DNA from: CAZMZW01 sp964571135
GTDB taxonomy: Bacteria; Chloroflexota; Anaerolineae; Anaerolineales; Anaerolineaceae
DNA length: 64,000 nt
Assembly (NCBI GenBank): GCA_964571135.1
Contig: CAZMZW010000005.1
Coordinates: forward strand, 1-64,000
Direction of reading: 5' to 3'
The notes under the pieces: generated by a model
The model's input: the letters and a program-made list of their open reading frames with translations, nothing else
The model's database searches: none
What the model was told of the DNA's origin: nothing
Position numbers and translations under genes: made by a program
Shown: in pieces, positions 50,478-59,291 of the stretch
Numbering within the stretch: position 1 is the first letter of the stretch
Layout of the letters: every line of letters begins with the position of its first letter

Positions 50478-50557
50478 GAAGTCCTATGGATGATTCAGCA
50501 TATTAATATGGTGCAATTATAAAACAAGCGGGGATTATGCGGTGATCGAGGATTTTT

Positions 50558-51697
50558 TTACCAGAGCCGGGGTTGGAAAGCTGGTTGGCGTCCATTGATG
50601 AGGATGAATTTTTCAGCGCTCTTGACCTGGATGCTTAATTTGGAAAGATAACTCATCTCTTTGATGGTCTGTTCCCTTCTGGCCTTAATGATCTTTTTTG
50701 CGCTGAGCGGACCTATGCCTGGTATTCGTAACAAATCTTCAATTTGAGCTTTATTGATTTCCAGCGGGTGATGAAAGAAGTGCTGTTCAGCCCAGGCGGT
50801 TTTCGGGTCCCGTTCCAGTGCCAGGTTGCCGTCGGGCTCATATGAAAATTCTTCAGCGGAAAAATGGTAATCGCGCAATAGAAAAGAAGCCTGATAAAGT
50901 CGCTGCTCGCGTTTGAATGAGGTGGGCGTCTGGTTTTCCAAAGGAGTATCTTTATGCGGGGTGAAAGGTGAAAAATAAGCACGCTGAAGTTTCAACTGTG
51001 TGTAAAGGGATTGGGTCACCAGCAATAATTCCTGGTCTGATTCACCCGCACTGCCCAGCACAAACTGGGTGCTTGAAGAAGGCCAGCGCCCTTTCCAGCC
51101 TTGCCGTGAAGGCTGGTTTTGGCGGATTTTTTCAATCCATTCCAGAGGCTGCCAGAGTTCCTTCCAAAAATCTTTGCGGCTGGTGAGCCTAAGCAGGCGC
51201 ATTGGATTGGGGGCTTCCAAATTCAGTGATACCCGATCAGCCAATTGCATGCCCCTTTCCACCTGGGCAAATTCTGCCCCCGGCATGATCTTCAGATGCA
51301 GATAGCCCTGAAAATGATGCTTAAAACGAAGTATCTCAGCACATGCCAGCAGTCTATCCTGTGTGCGGATGCCGCCCCCAGTGACGCCCGAACTGACAAA
51401 CACCCCTTCAATAATCCCGGCCTGATATAGATTGTTTACCAGGCGAGAGAATTCTTCCGGTTGAAGGCTGGCACGCCTAAAATCCCGCCCGGAACGAAAA
51501 GGGCAGTAGGCACAGTCATTTTCACAGACCGAGGAAAGCAGGGTTTTCAATAGACGGATGCGTTTGCCGTTGGGCATCTGTGCCCGGTAGACCACCACGT
51601 TGCGGCAGTCCTCAGCAATGGCAGGGGAACTGGAGTCTTCGGAAGGTTCCAGACTCATTTGGGAGGATAACAGTTTTAAATCCGCCAGGGCATCCAT
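50558..51697 (-). CDS. Radical SAM protein with helix-hairpin-helix domain (putative DNA modification/repair)
   Basis: A 379-residue protein of the family often described as a putative DNA modification/repair radical SAM protein. The cluster motif is SSVCENDCAYCPFR (C58, C62, C65). GVFVSSGVTGGG and YLHLKIMPGA are further barrel elements. The C-terminal helix-hairpin-helix is LLRIPGIGPLSAKKII, which usually contacts DNA. The ATG at 51697 is preferred; a longer frame from 51760 adds hydrophobic residues unlike the family. Relatives commonly pair with a uracil-DNA-glycosylase-family gene, and none is found beside this one. Confidence 0.85.
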   Translation of the reverse strand: MDALADLKLLSSQMSLEPSEDSSSPAIAEDCRNVVVYRAQMPNGKRIRLLKTLLSSVCENDCAYCPFRSGRDFRRASLQPEEFSRLVNNLYQAGIIEGVFVSSGVTGGGIRTQDRLLACAEILRFKHHFQGYLHLKIMPGAEFAQVERGMQLADRVSLNLEAPNPMRLLRLTSRKDFWKELWQPLEWIEKIRQNQPSRQGWKGRWPSSSTQFVLGSAGESDQELLLVTQSLYTQLKLQRAYFSPFTPHKDTPLENQTPTSFKREQRLYQASFLLRDYHFSAEEFSYEPDGNLALERDPKTAWAEQHFFHHPLEINKAQIEDLLRIPGIGPLSAKKIIKARREQTIKEMSYLSKLSIQVKSAEKFILINGRQPAFQPRLW

Positions 51698-51737
51698 GCC
51701 CTTATTATAGAACAAATATACTAAAATACAAGCAGTC

Positions 51738-51767
51738 AAATAAAAAACCCCGCTATACACGGGGTTT
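51738..51767 (-). terminator. Intrinsic terminator of the first degV gene
   Basis: An 8-bp stem AAACCCCG/CGGGGTTT (51745-51752 with 51760-51767). On the minus strand it is followed by TTTATTTG with three more T from the stem side. It lies 9 bases after the DegV stop at 51776. Confidence 0.85.
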
Positions 51768-51775
51768 GGTAGGAT

Positions 51776-52642
51776 CTATTTTTCAACCGGGTAATAACAC
51801 AGGCCGGATGTACCCGGTCCGGTATGGACCATTAAAGCGGGCGAAAGTTCCGCAATCAGGCTTTCCACCACATTGAGGCGTTTTTCTACCATACTCTTAA
51901 GCACTTCGACTTCTTTTAGGGCGCCGGCATGGACATAGGCAATTTTTATTTTACCCATTGCGCCAACCCTGGTTTCGATGGAATCGACCATTTTCTGATA
52001 TGCCTTATTTAATCCGCGGGTGACACCCAGTGCGACGATCTCACCATCCTGCATGCTGATCAATGGTTTTAGATTCAACAGCGAGCCCACATATCGGGTT
52101 GCCCGGCCAATGCGTCCGCCCATATATAGATAGCGCAGGGTATCGGCTGTCTGGATCATTTGCGTGATGGGGATCATGCTCTTTACTTTTTTAGTGATCT
52201 CGGCCAGGTTCATTCCTGCCAGTGCCGCACGGGCGGCTTCAATTACCATCCATCCCTGACATAAGGAGACATTCAGCGTGTCGATCACTTCAATGCGTAG
52301 TTGGGGAAGTTTTTCAAACAACATGTCTTTGGCTGCCATGGCTGCCTGATAGGCGCCGCTGCCCTTGGAGGTCATATGAATGCTGATAATCTCTTCAGTA
52401 CCCTCGCGAGCAAGTCTCTCATATAAAGTAAGGTAATCCCCTGGTCCGGGGCTGGCGGTGGTGGGCAGTTTTTCAGCGGTCGGCAGCCACTTCAGGAATT
52501 CCTCCCGCTGGATGTTCACGAGATCCCGCAGCACTTCCGTGCCGCGGTGAATGTAATAAGCCACCTCGTGGATATTCAATTCTTCCTGCAAATGCTTGGG
52601 CAGACTGACAGTACTATCGGTAACGACGGCGGTCTTCGACAA
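51776..52642 (-). CDS. DegV-family fatty-acid-binding protein
   Basis: A 288-residue DegV protein. It opens AVVTDSTVSLPKHLQEEL. The lipid-binding loop is LPTTASPGPGDYL (T-S-x-P type), and ISIHMTSKGSGAYQAA is the second family motif. LRYLYMGGRIGRA and PALMVHTGPGTSGLCYYP complete the fatty-acid pocket. DegV/FakB proteins hold fatty acids for phosphorylation by FakA, but no fakA gene is in the window. A second DegV lies at 57595-58437. It is divergent from the tat genes and ends in a clear terminator. Confidence 0.9.
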   Translation of the reverse strand: MSKTAVVTDSTVSLPKHLQEELNIHEVAYYIHRGTEVLRDLVNIQREEFLKWLPTAEKLPTTASPGPGDYLTLYERLAREGTEEIISIHMTSKGSGAYQAAMAAKDMLFEKLPQLRIEVIDTLNVSLCQGWMVIEAARAALAGMNLAEITKKVKSMIPITQMIQTADTLRYLYMGGRIGRATRYVGSLLNLKPLISMQDGEIVALGVTRGLNKAYQKMVDSIETRVGAMGKIKIAYVHAGALKEVEVLKSMVEKRLNVVESLIAELSPALMVHTGPGTSGLCYYPVEK

Positions 52643-52799
52643 TTTGCATCCTGTTATTTTATTTTTGATATCTTATCACAATATTTCCAGCAGCATGGAA
52701 TAAGTACCGCGCTTCAGATGTTAATATACCCTTAAAAATTGAATGCCGAGTCTGAGATATAATCCTGATGAAAATTAGATCTATAAAAGGAGAAAGCTT

Positions 52800-52985
52800 A
52801 TGCCACAGATAGGCATTGTAGAAATACTGATCATTCTTGTGATTGTCCTATTATTGTTTGGACCGGAACGGATCACCAAACTGGGCGGCGAATTGGGAAA
52901 GGGGATCAAGGCTTTTAAAGATGGACTTACCGGTGAAGAAAAGACTAATGCAGATCCCAAAAAGACCGCAACAAAGAAAAAATAA
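52800..52985 (+). CDS. tatA: Twin-arginine translocase subunit TatA
   Basis: A 61-residue TatA. The single membrane helix VEILIILVIVLLLF is followed by the invariant FGPERITKLGGELGKGIKAFKDG amphipathic helix and a charged lysine-rich tail. It polymerises to form the channel for folded proteins. GGAGAAAGCTT precedes the ATG. It is the first gene of tatA-tatB-tatC. Confidence 0.93.
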   Translation: MPQIGIVEILIILVIVLLLFGPERITKLGGELGKGIKAFKDGLTGEEKTNADPKKTATKKK

Positions 52986-53016
52986 ACTCGCAAGGTAAAT
53001 TTCTGTTGAAATAAGA

Positions 53017-53436
53017 ATGCAGATATTTGGTATTGGACCGCTGGAACTGCTGTTTATCCTGGTGATCATGATCCTGGTGTTGGGACCCAGGGGCATGGTT
53101 AAAGCAGCCCGCGAATCCGGCAAGTATATCCGCAAGGTCACCCGCTCGCCTTTATGGGTAGAGATTATGGGCACTTCCCGGCAGATACGCGATTTGCCGG
53201 CGAAGATCATCAAAGATGCCGGTATCCAGGACGAGATTGATGAGTTGCGCCGCAGTACCCTTCCGCCGACCTTTGCAGAGGACCAGAATTATCTTAAGCA
53301 GACAAATAGGCCAAATGCAACTGAGACCAAGTCTGCAATAAAAAAGAAATCCACCGGAAAAATCAAGCAGCAAAAGACCGATCAACCCGCTAGAAAATCG
53401 TTGCGTAAAAAAGTTCAAGCGAAGAAAAACCGATGA
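53017..53436 (+). CDS. tatB: Twin-arginine translocase subunit TatB-like (TatA/E/B family)
   Basis: A 139-residue protein. The N-terminal helix FGIGPLELLFILVIMILVL and the following GPRGMVKAARESGKYIRK amphipathic segment mark the TatA/TatB family. The longer charged tail (KKKSTGKIKQQKTDQPARKS) and length suit the TatB role in the substrate-receptor complex with TatC. It starts 31 bases after tatA and overlaps tatC by 4 bases. Confidence 0.85.
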   Translation: MQIFGIGPLELLFILVIMILVLGPRGMVKAARESGKYIRKVTRSPLWVEIMGTSRQIRDLPAKIIKDAGIQDEIDELRRSTLPPTFAEDQNYLKQTNRPNATETKSAIKKKSTGKIKQQKTDQPARKSLRKKVQAKKNR

Positions 53437-54137
53437 AAAAAAAATCCGGCCGGATGACCTTCTGGGGTCATCTGGATGAACTGCGCCACCATCTGTTGAT
53501 GGCAGTGCTGGCACTCGCGGTCTGCACGGTGGGCAGCCTGTTCATTGCCGATCGGTTTATTAATCTACTGGCCATTCCGGTGGGTGGTCTTCAGAAACTG
53601 CAATCAATCGAAGTCACAGAGAACATCGCAGTCTTTATGCGCGTGGCTCTACTAAGCGGGGTGATCATTGCCATGCCGGTGATCCTCTACCAGCTGCTGG
53701 CTTTTGTGCTGCCCGGGCTTAAACCCAATGAAAAACGGTGGCTGTACCTTATAATTTTTTTTGGAACCTTGCTTTTCGCGACGGGGGTGGCATTTGCTTA
53801 TTTTGTGATGTTACCGGCATCCGTAAAATTCCTGATCGACTTTCTCGCGGTCGAAACGAAGCCGCGCATCTCCAATTATATTAATTTCGTCACCGACCTT
53901 ATATTCTGGATGGGGGTGGCATTTCAGACCCCGCTGATCATTTTCGCGCTGGCCAAATTCAACCTGGTTTCCGCAAAAACCCTGGCAAAGAAATGGCGGC
54001 AAGGCTTGGTCATCATTGCCATCCTGGCCGCGGTCATCACTCCTACGGTCGATCCGGTCAATATGGCTCTGTTGATGGTTCCCTTAATCGGGTTGTACTG
54101 GTTGAGCGTCTTGCTCGCCTATTTGGCTAGAAGGTGA
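53433..54137 (+). CDS. tatC: Twin-arginine translocase subunit TatC
   Basis: A 234-residue polytopic membrane protein, the receptor for twin-arginine signal peptides. The opening RMTFWGHLDELRHHLLMAVL contains the conserved TatC start, and LLYQLLAFVLPGLKPNEKRW includes the FVxPGLxxxE motif. Six membrane helices are evident. It ends TPTVDPVNMALLMVPLIGLYW and then SVLLAYLARR. A diverged copy of exactly this tail is found again at 55227-55325, beyond the FkbM gene. Confidence 0.93.
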   Translation: MKKKSGRMTFWGHLDELRHHLLMAVLALAVCTVGSLFIADRFINLLAIPVGGLQKLQSIEVTENIAVFMRVALLSGVIIAMPVILYQLLAFVLPGLKPNEKRWLYLIIFFGTLLFATGVAFAYFVMLPASVKFLIDFLAVETKPRISNYINFVTDLIFWMGVAFQTPLIIFALAKFNLVSAKTLAKKWRQGLVIIAILAAVITPTVDPVNMALLMVPLIGLYWLSVLLAYLARR

Positions 54138-54360
54138 AGTAAATTCTGGAAAAGTGTTTCTCCCTTTGCATCGAAATATCCTAGCGGTTAATTTTTAAGG
54201 ACGTTTACCTAAAATGAAATAGATTACAACCTGAATTAACTTTAATAATAATCAGTTGCTTATGCAGGATTTCATCATTTAGTTTCTTGGTTTGATGGCA
54301 AATTGTTATGATCACAATTATCCATATAATGAGTAGTTGGAATTAAGGAGAAGAAATCGC

Positions 54361-55161
54361 ATGTCACTTCTAAAAACAGCATTAATAAAAGCCTCCGGCA
54401 ACCGCTTCATTCAAGATTTATTGGAAAAAAATGTGCGTGTTTCTCAGAATTTGATGGGGATTGGAGCAGGTGATGAAGTGTTATCAAGTGGTGAACATGC
54501 CACAATTTATTTGCTCAGGCAAACTCTTAAACCCCCGTATTGTATTTTTGATGTTGGTTCAAATAAAGGTCAATTTCTTCAACTTGTTCTTGATAATATT
54601 ACCTCAGGTGATTTATCCATTCATTGTTTTGAACCTGGACATGAGACATTCCAAATTCTTGAGGAGTCTTATAAAGATGATAAGCGAATTAAACTAAATA
54701 ATATTGGTTTAAGTAGAAAAAAGGGCGAAGCAGTATTATATTTTAATAATGGTGGCTCAGGTCTTGCCTCCCTGACAAAAAGAAGGCTGGATCATTTTGA
54801 TATTGCCTTCAATAAATCAGAAAAAATTCTAATTAACTCCATTGATAACTACTGTTCAGAAAACACGATCGATCATATTCATTTGTTAAAGATTGATATT
54901 GAAGGGCATGAACTTGATGCGCTAACTGGCGCAAGAAGAATGTTGGAGAAAAAATCAATTGATATGGTCAGTTTTGAATTTGGTGGATGTAACATTGATA
55001 CGCGCACGTTTTTTCAGGACTTTTGGTATTTTTTTTGTGAATTCAATATGAAAATATTCAGAATTACTCCTTCCGGTTACTTGTATCCAATTGAAAATTA
55101 TAAAGAAATACTGGAGCAATTTAGGACGGTAAACTATGTTGCATTATCAATGAACCAATAA
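54361..55161 (+). CDS. FkbM-family SAM-dependent methyltransferase
   Basis: A 266-residue methyltransferase. The SAM-binding motif I is IFDVGSNKGQFLQLVL near residue 62, followed by IHCFEPGHETFQIL (acidic loop) and LLKIDIEGHELDALTGA, which is the FkbM hallmark. FkbM proteins O-methylate sugars or polyketides, often in cell-surface glycans. The ATG at 54361 follows AAGGAGAAG; a TTG at 54337 is less likely. Its AT-rich composition contrasts with the tat genes before it, and a tatC tail copy follows it, which suggests acquisition by insertion or recombination. Confidence 0.88.
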   Translation: MSLLKTALIKASGNRFIQDLLEKNVRVSQNLMGIGAGDEVLSSGEHATIYLLRQTLKPPYCIFDVGSNKGQFLQLVLDNITSGDLSIHCFEPGHETFQILEESYKDDKRIKLNNIGLSRKKGEAVLYFNNGGSGLASLTKRRLDHFDIAFNKSEKILINSIDNYCSENTIDHIHLLKIDIEGHELDALTGARRMLEKKSIDMVSFEFGGCNIDTRTFFQDFWYFFCEFNMKIFRITPSGYLYPIENYKEILEQFRTVNYVALSMNQ

Positions 55162-55226
55162 TGTATTATGCCGGAGAATAAATTAATAATGCCTATGCAG
55201 GATTCCGAAATCCAAAACTAGATCAC

Positions 55227-55325
55227 ACTGTTGACCAGGTCAATATGGCTTTATTGATGGTTTCCTTGATCTGGCTGTACTGGTTAAGCGACCTTCTTTT
55301 AACCCTGGCGAGAAAGCAAAAATAA
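55227..55325 (+). pseudogene. Diverged copy of the tatC 3' end
   Basis: Translation gives TVDQVNMALLMVSLIWLYWL then SDLLLTLARKQK and a stop. The end of tatC (54055-54137) reads TVDPVNMALLMVPLIGLYWL then SVLLAYLARR. The two match over about 30 codons at the nucleotide and protein levels, but upstream sequence does not match tatC. It is a truncated remnant with no start codon of its own. Confidence 0.85.
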
Positions 55326-55426
55326 TGGTAATCCGCCCATTTATTGTTGATAAAATTGAATAATTGTATTTTAGTATTAATCAATGTGATAAATTTTTGT
55401 GTCACCCGCCAGGAGGACTGAACCAC

Positions 55427-55681
55427 ATGAACTTCTTGAATCGACTTATCGGATCTAAATGCGCTGCCTGTGGAAAGACTCTTAAAAAAAGCTCTGGTGG
55501 TCTTTTTGTTGGCCGAGGCGAAGATTTCGCCGAGCGCATAAAGAGCAGGCCAACTTATTGCTCCGCATGTGGCAAATATTTCTGTCTCGATTGCGCGTTC
55601 AAGGCATCCCGGGAAAAGAAAGTGAACTATCACTGTTGTCCCAAATGCGGTGAAGAGGTTCCCGATTACTACCCTATATAG
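55427..55681 (+). CDS. Small zinc-ribbon protein
   Basis: An 84-residue protein with three to four CxxC pairs: CAACGKTL (residues about 12-19), CSACGKYFCLDC (about 47-58) and CCPKCGEEV (about 71-79). This arrangement suggests two bound zinc ions, as in LIM/RING-like or rubredoxin-type knuckles. AGGAGG precedes the ATG at 55427, which is preferred to an upstream in-frame ATG at 55364. The next gene is also a zinc-ribbon protein, 64 bases on, so the pair may work together. Function unknown. Confidence 0.75.
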   Translation: MNFLNRLIGSKCAACGKTLKKSSGGLFVGRGEDFAERIKSRPTYCSACGKYFCLDCAFKASREKKVNYHCCPKCGEEVPDYYPI

Positions 55682-55745
55682 TATCGATACTGGTATCTTT
55701 ATGGAAAACTGAATTGTTTCCAATCTGTGGGAAGGAGAATTAGAA

Positions 55746-56414
55746 ATGGGCATATTGGATAAATTGTTTGGTAAGAAAACAGATAAAAATGAACCTGCCC
55801 CCCAACATCTTACTCAGCAAAATGATCAAGCAATGAATATGCTCTGGCGTTGCTCTCAATGCGGAACCACTCTGGAAAAACAGAAAGGTCCGGCGCTGGC
55901 TGTGTTCAAGGCTGGAGGCCTATTGGAGGGAAACGTTACGTGTAGCGTTTGCGGCGCAAATTATAGGATGCAGGATGTGTATGCAGGAAGATTTGATATT
56001 CCAAAAGATACACTTATGGGTAATTTTGAAGAAAAAGAAAAAACAGCTATCAAGAGTCCAGAGTCAAATGAAAAGATCTGTCCAAAATGTGGTTATAAAA
56101 ACCCACTATATAGGGTCAAGTGCAAAAATTGTGATGAATCTCTTGACTTTAATCTTGCAAGTTCAAAAAGTATTGGTGACCAACTCTACATTAGCATGCC
56201 CTTTAGCGAAATTGTACAACTGCTAGGAGAACCAAATGGAATAAATCCTGGCGATGAAATGCTCGAATCTGGTCCGAGTCATACAGTTGTTGCATCAGAG
56301 GAGACACGCGCACAATTAGCTCGCACCCGTTATTGTATGTGGAAACGTCCCGAGGGAATGTATCTTCTTGTCATAGAGGATGAAAAGCTTGCTCGAATTT
56401 ATCGGAAACCATAA
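55746..56414 (+). CDS. Zinc-ribbon domain protein
   Basis: A 222-residue protein with cysteine pairs CSQCGTTL (residues about 36-43), CSVCGANY (about 66-73), CPKCGYKN and CKNCDESL (about 112-135). The C-terminal half (YISMPFSEIVQLLGEPNGIN and YCMWKRPEGMYLLVIEDEKL) looks like a SmpA/OmlA-type small beta domain, where LLGEPNG is the usual marker. GAAGGAG precedes the ATG. It shares context and zinc ribbons with the preceding gene. Function unknown. Confidence 0.75.
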   Translation: MGILDKLFGKKTDKNEPAPQHLTQQNDQAMNMLWRCSQCGTTLEKQKGPALAVFKAGGLLEGNVTCSVCGANYRMQDVYAGRFDIPKDTLMGNFEEKEKTAIKSPESNEKICPKCGYKNPLYRVKCKNCDESLDFNLASSKSIGDQLYISMPFSEIVQLLGEPNGINPGDEMLESGPSHTVVASEETRAQLARTRYCMWKRPEGMYLLVIEDEKLARIYRKP

Positions 56415-56540
56415 ACGGATCGCAGTCCACTTTCTCGAGTAAATAGGAATCAGCTCTATAAACTTGGTTTATCCCTTATTCAAGCTGTGCACTTTTTCCC
56501 AATGTTAATATATTGAATCTTTCTATCATGAAAACGGTGA

Positions 56541-57461
56541 TTATTTGTAATCCCTTTCAATTAAAATTCGGAAATTTCTCGGATTATAATAATCACCAAG
56601 TCCCGATTCTTTCAGCTTTTCCCGTAAAGGCAGGGGCAGGTCTTCCTGAGTTTTGCCCGAAATGAGCCAGTCTGTTTCCGTTTCTGAAAAAACTGGCTCT
56701 TCATTTACCAAGTTTATATAGGGAAGATTCTCCGGGCAGATGAACTGGCAGAACATGCATCCCACCAGGCAGTTAAGCCAGTTCGGATTCAGCCAATTAG
56801 GAAATTCCACATCAGTTGGTTTTTCATTCCAGAAGGTGATGCAGCGTTCGGCGTGCAGCAGGAAGCGGTCGCTGTCTATGGCGTGGGTCGGGCAGGCATT
56901 GAAACAGGTATGGCATCCTTCACAGCGCGGCATGGAAACCGGGTTGCGCCAATTATCCTCCTCCACTGGCAAATCGGAAAAATATGCCCCCAGTCGTACA
57001 AAGCTGCCCATGTTTCTCACATAAACGATATTATTTTTTCCATATTCCCCCAGTCCAGCGCAGACCGCAGACAGCTTTTTGGGGATGAGCGCTCGCTCCA
57101 GATGAAATCCGTTTTGCTTCAGATAATCTGAAATGGGTTTAATGTGTCGTTGATCGCTTTCCAATCCGTGCAGGTATGTGGGTGGTACAAGGAAAGGCTT
57201 TTCTTTACCCCTGCGGGTAAATGTGAATCGTGTTGGGTAATGCGGATAGGCGAACAGGATCAGGGACCCGGTTTCAGGGATCTCCTTGGGTGGTTGATAA
57301 ATGAAACCAGCGATTTCCTCAAGATTGAAATGCTTTGCTAAAAGATGCTTTTCTCTCAATCCATGAATTTGTTGTTCAATGTCTCGCACGCGCGCGATGG
57401 AAACATGGCATGCGAACCCGCCCAGCGGTGCGACCAGATCAGTAAGCATTTGATTTTGCAT
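56541..57461 (-). CDS. QueG-like [4Fe-4S] epoxyqueuosine reductase-family protein
   Basis: A 306-residue iron-sulfur protein with a double-ferredoxin module. CEGCHTCFNACPTHAI gives the first cluster and CLVGCMFCQFICPEN the second. The N-terminal part contains LSAVCAGLGEYGKNNIVY and GSFVRLGAYFSDLPVE, as in QueG, which binds cobalamin and reduces epoxyqueuosine in tRNA. It is shorter than full QueG, which usually carries C-terminal HEAT repeats, so a related reductase of unknown substrate is also possible. It is a single-gene unit facing the zinc-ribbon pair. Confidence 0.8.
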   Translation of the reverse strand: MQNQMLTDLVAPLGGFACHVSIARVRDIEQQIHGLREKHLLAKHFNLEEIAGFIYQPPKEIPETGSLILFAYPHYPTRFTFTRRGKEKPFLVPPTYLHGLESDQRHIKPISDYLKQNGFHLERALIPKKLSAVCAGLGEYGKNNIVYVRNMGSFVRLGAYFSDLPVEEDNWRNPVSMPRCEGCHTCFNACPTHAIDSDRFLLHAERCITFWNEKPTDVEFPNWLNPNWLNCLVGCMFCQFICPENLPYINLVNEEPVFSETETDWLISGKTQEDLPLPLREKLKESGLGDYYNPRNFRILIERDYK

Positions 57462-57594
57462 AAATTCAGAATTCCCATTTGATTATACAGTTTTGGCCAT
57501 TAAAAAAACCATAATCCATAGTGAAACCATTACACCTAAACATCAATCTAAGGGTTAATTAAACTGTATTTAAATGTTCCGATGAGGTGAAACT

Positions 57595-58437
57595 ATGCTT
57601 AAAATTGTGATGGATACTGCCGGGGATCTGGCGCCTGGCTGGGAAAATGAATATCAAATCAATCTTATCCCGATCAATATCATTCATGAGGGAAAATCGT
57701 ATTTGCAGGGCATTGACATGAAATATGAGGATTTTTATAAACTCGTGGATTCTTCAGGTACCATTCCCACCACATCTCAGCCCACGCCGTACCAATTCGT
57801 CGAGTTCTACCGCAAAATTGCTAAAAAAGGCGATACGGTGCTCTCAATTCACGTTACCGAAAAACTATCCGGGACGATGACTTCTGCCAATCAAGCAGCC
57901 AAAGAATTGCAGGGTGAAATTAATATAATTCCGTTTGACTCCGCCAGCGGCTCTATTTCCCAGGGTATGATGTGCAAGGAAGCCCGCCAGATGGATCGCG
58001 CCGGATCATCTCTGGAGGAAATATTAAAGCGCATGGATTTCATCCGCCGCAATATGCAGTTGACTGCCACTCTGGATACACTAAAATATGCCCGCCTCAG
58101 CGGCAGGGTTAAATATTTGCAGGCAGCCCTGGCTTCCATTTTGCAGGTAAAAGCGATCATGGAGCTGAAGGATGGCGTCATTGAGGTTACCGAGAAAGCG
58201 CGGTCCCGCGCCAAATCCATTGAACTGGTCTTAAGTATCATGGAAAAGAAATTAAGCGGCAAGAAGATCAATGCCGGTGTGGTGCATGCCCGGGATGCTC
58301 AATCAGGCCAGGATCTGCTCCAAAAGGTGCTCCAGCGTTTTGATTGCGCCGAAGCCAGCCTATCTGAACTCAGCATTTCCCTGGCAGCTCATTTTGGGCC
58401 AGGAGCCTTGGTTCTGGTGGCGTATCCAGTGAAATAA
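57595..58437 (+). CDS. DegV-family fatty-acid-binding protein
   Basis: A 280-residue DegV protein. It opens KIVMDTAGDLAPGWENEYQI. The fatty-acid loop is IPTTSQPTPYQFVEFY, followed by LSIHVTEKLSGTMTSA. KYARLSGRVKYLQA and the C-terminal AAHFGPGALVLVAYPVK complete the family pattern. It is distantly related to the DegV protein at 51776-52642, so the genome has at least two acyl carriers. GAGGTGAAACT precedes the ATG. It is monocistronic. Confidence 0.9.
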   Translation: MLKIVMDTAGDLAPGWENEYQINLIPINIIHEGKSYLQGIDMKYEDFYKLVDSSGTIPTTSQPTPYQFVEFYRKIAKKGDTVLSIHVTEKLSGTMTSANQAAKELQGEINIIPFDSASGSISQGMMCKEARQMDRAGSSLEEILKRMDFIRRNMQLTATLDTLKYARLSGRVKYLQAALASILQVKAIMELKDGVIEVTEKARSRAKSIELVLSIMEKKLSGKKINAGVVHARDAQSGQDLLQKVLQRFDCAEASLSELSISLAAHFGPGALVLVAYPVK

Positions 58438-58592
58438 TTTCAAAAACCAGTTTGAATTGCAAGGGTTTTTGTTAAACAATTTATTTTGGGAGATACAGCG
58501 ATTTAATATCGCGGTTTAAATCCGTATAATTATGGTTAAGCGAATTCTGGAGCTCTAAATAAAAATGCCAGGTGAGATTTTGGTGTTCTGAT

Positions 58593-59021
58593 ATGCCAAT
58601 ATCAAAAACAACCTCAACCAGTAAAATTTTAATTGCCCCATGTGGGATCAATTGCCGCCTTTGTCGTGCCTACGTAAGGGTGGGGAAGTCAATCCCATGC
58701 CCTGGATGTCGGGGTGAAAATACTTACAAAGCGAGATCCTGCGTCATTTGTAAAATCAAAAACTGCACTGAAAATGCAAAAGGAAAATTTCAATATTGCT
58801 TTGAGTGTGAATTGTTTCCTTGCGCACGCCTGAAACAGTTAGACAAACGCTATAAAGCAAAATATAAAACCAGTCCAATACAAAATTTGCAGAGCATCAA
58901 AGAAAACGGCATAAGAAAATTTGTAGAGATTGAAAATAAAAAATGGACTTGTCCCGATTGTGGCGCGATGCTCTGTATGCATATACCGCAATGCCTGTCA
59001 TGCGAGTATGTGTGGTACTGA
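58593..59021 (+). CDS. Cysteine-rich DUF3795-like protein
   Basis: A 142-residue protein rich in cysteine: APCGINCRLCRAYV at the N-terminus, CPGCRGENTYKARSC in the middle, YCFECELFPCARLKQLD (the DUF3795 hallmark CxxCxxFPC), and a C-terminal zinc ribbon CPDCGAMLCMHIPQCLSC. The many CxxC pairs suggest metal binding. The ATG at 58593 gives a family-like start; a GTG at 58572 in the same frame is an alternative. No neighbour helps with function. Confidence 0.75.
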   Translation: MPISKTTSTSKILIAPCGINCRLCRAYVRVGKSIPCPGCRGENTYKARSCVICKIKNCTENAKGKFQYCFECELFPCARLKQLDKRYKAKYKTSPIQNLQSIKENGIRKFVEIENKKWTCPDCGAMLCMHIPQCLSCEYVWY

Positions 59022-59291
59022 TAAATGGATAATCAACAATAAAGAAATATTCAAATGGCCAAGGGGGGGGATTCTCGACTTTGTTTCAAATATTAAAAAA
59101 TAGAATTTGTCATCAAACCCGTAAAGTTTTCTTGGGAATTCAAACAACCATATTATCATCTAACCAGGTGGAAATTGCTTTGTGATAAATCATCAAAAAG
59201 ACTCTGTAATTAAACTCAACTCTGGCGTAAAATTGACCGATTGGAAATGGTCTCTCAGAAAGAAATAAATCTTTAATAAAAATGGAAGAAC

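Noticed and set aside
58442..58470. AAAAACC/GGTTTTT inverted repeat after the second degV gene
   Set aside because: The stem is almost all A-T with a 15-base loop; too weak to call a terminator.
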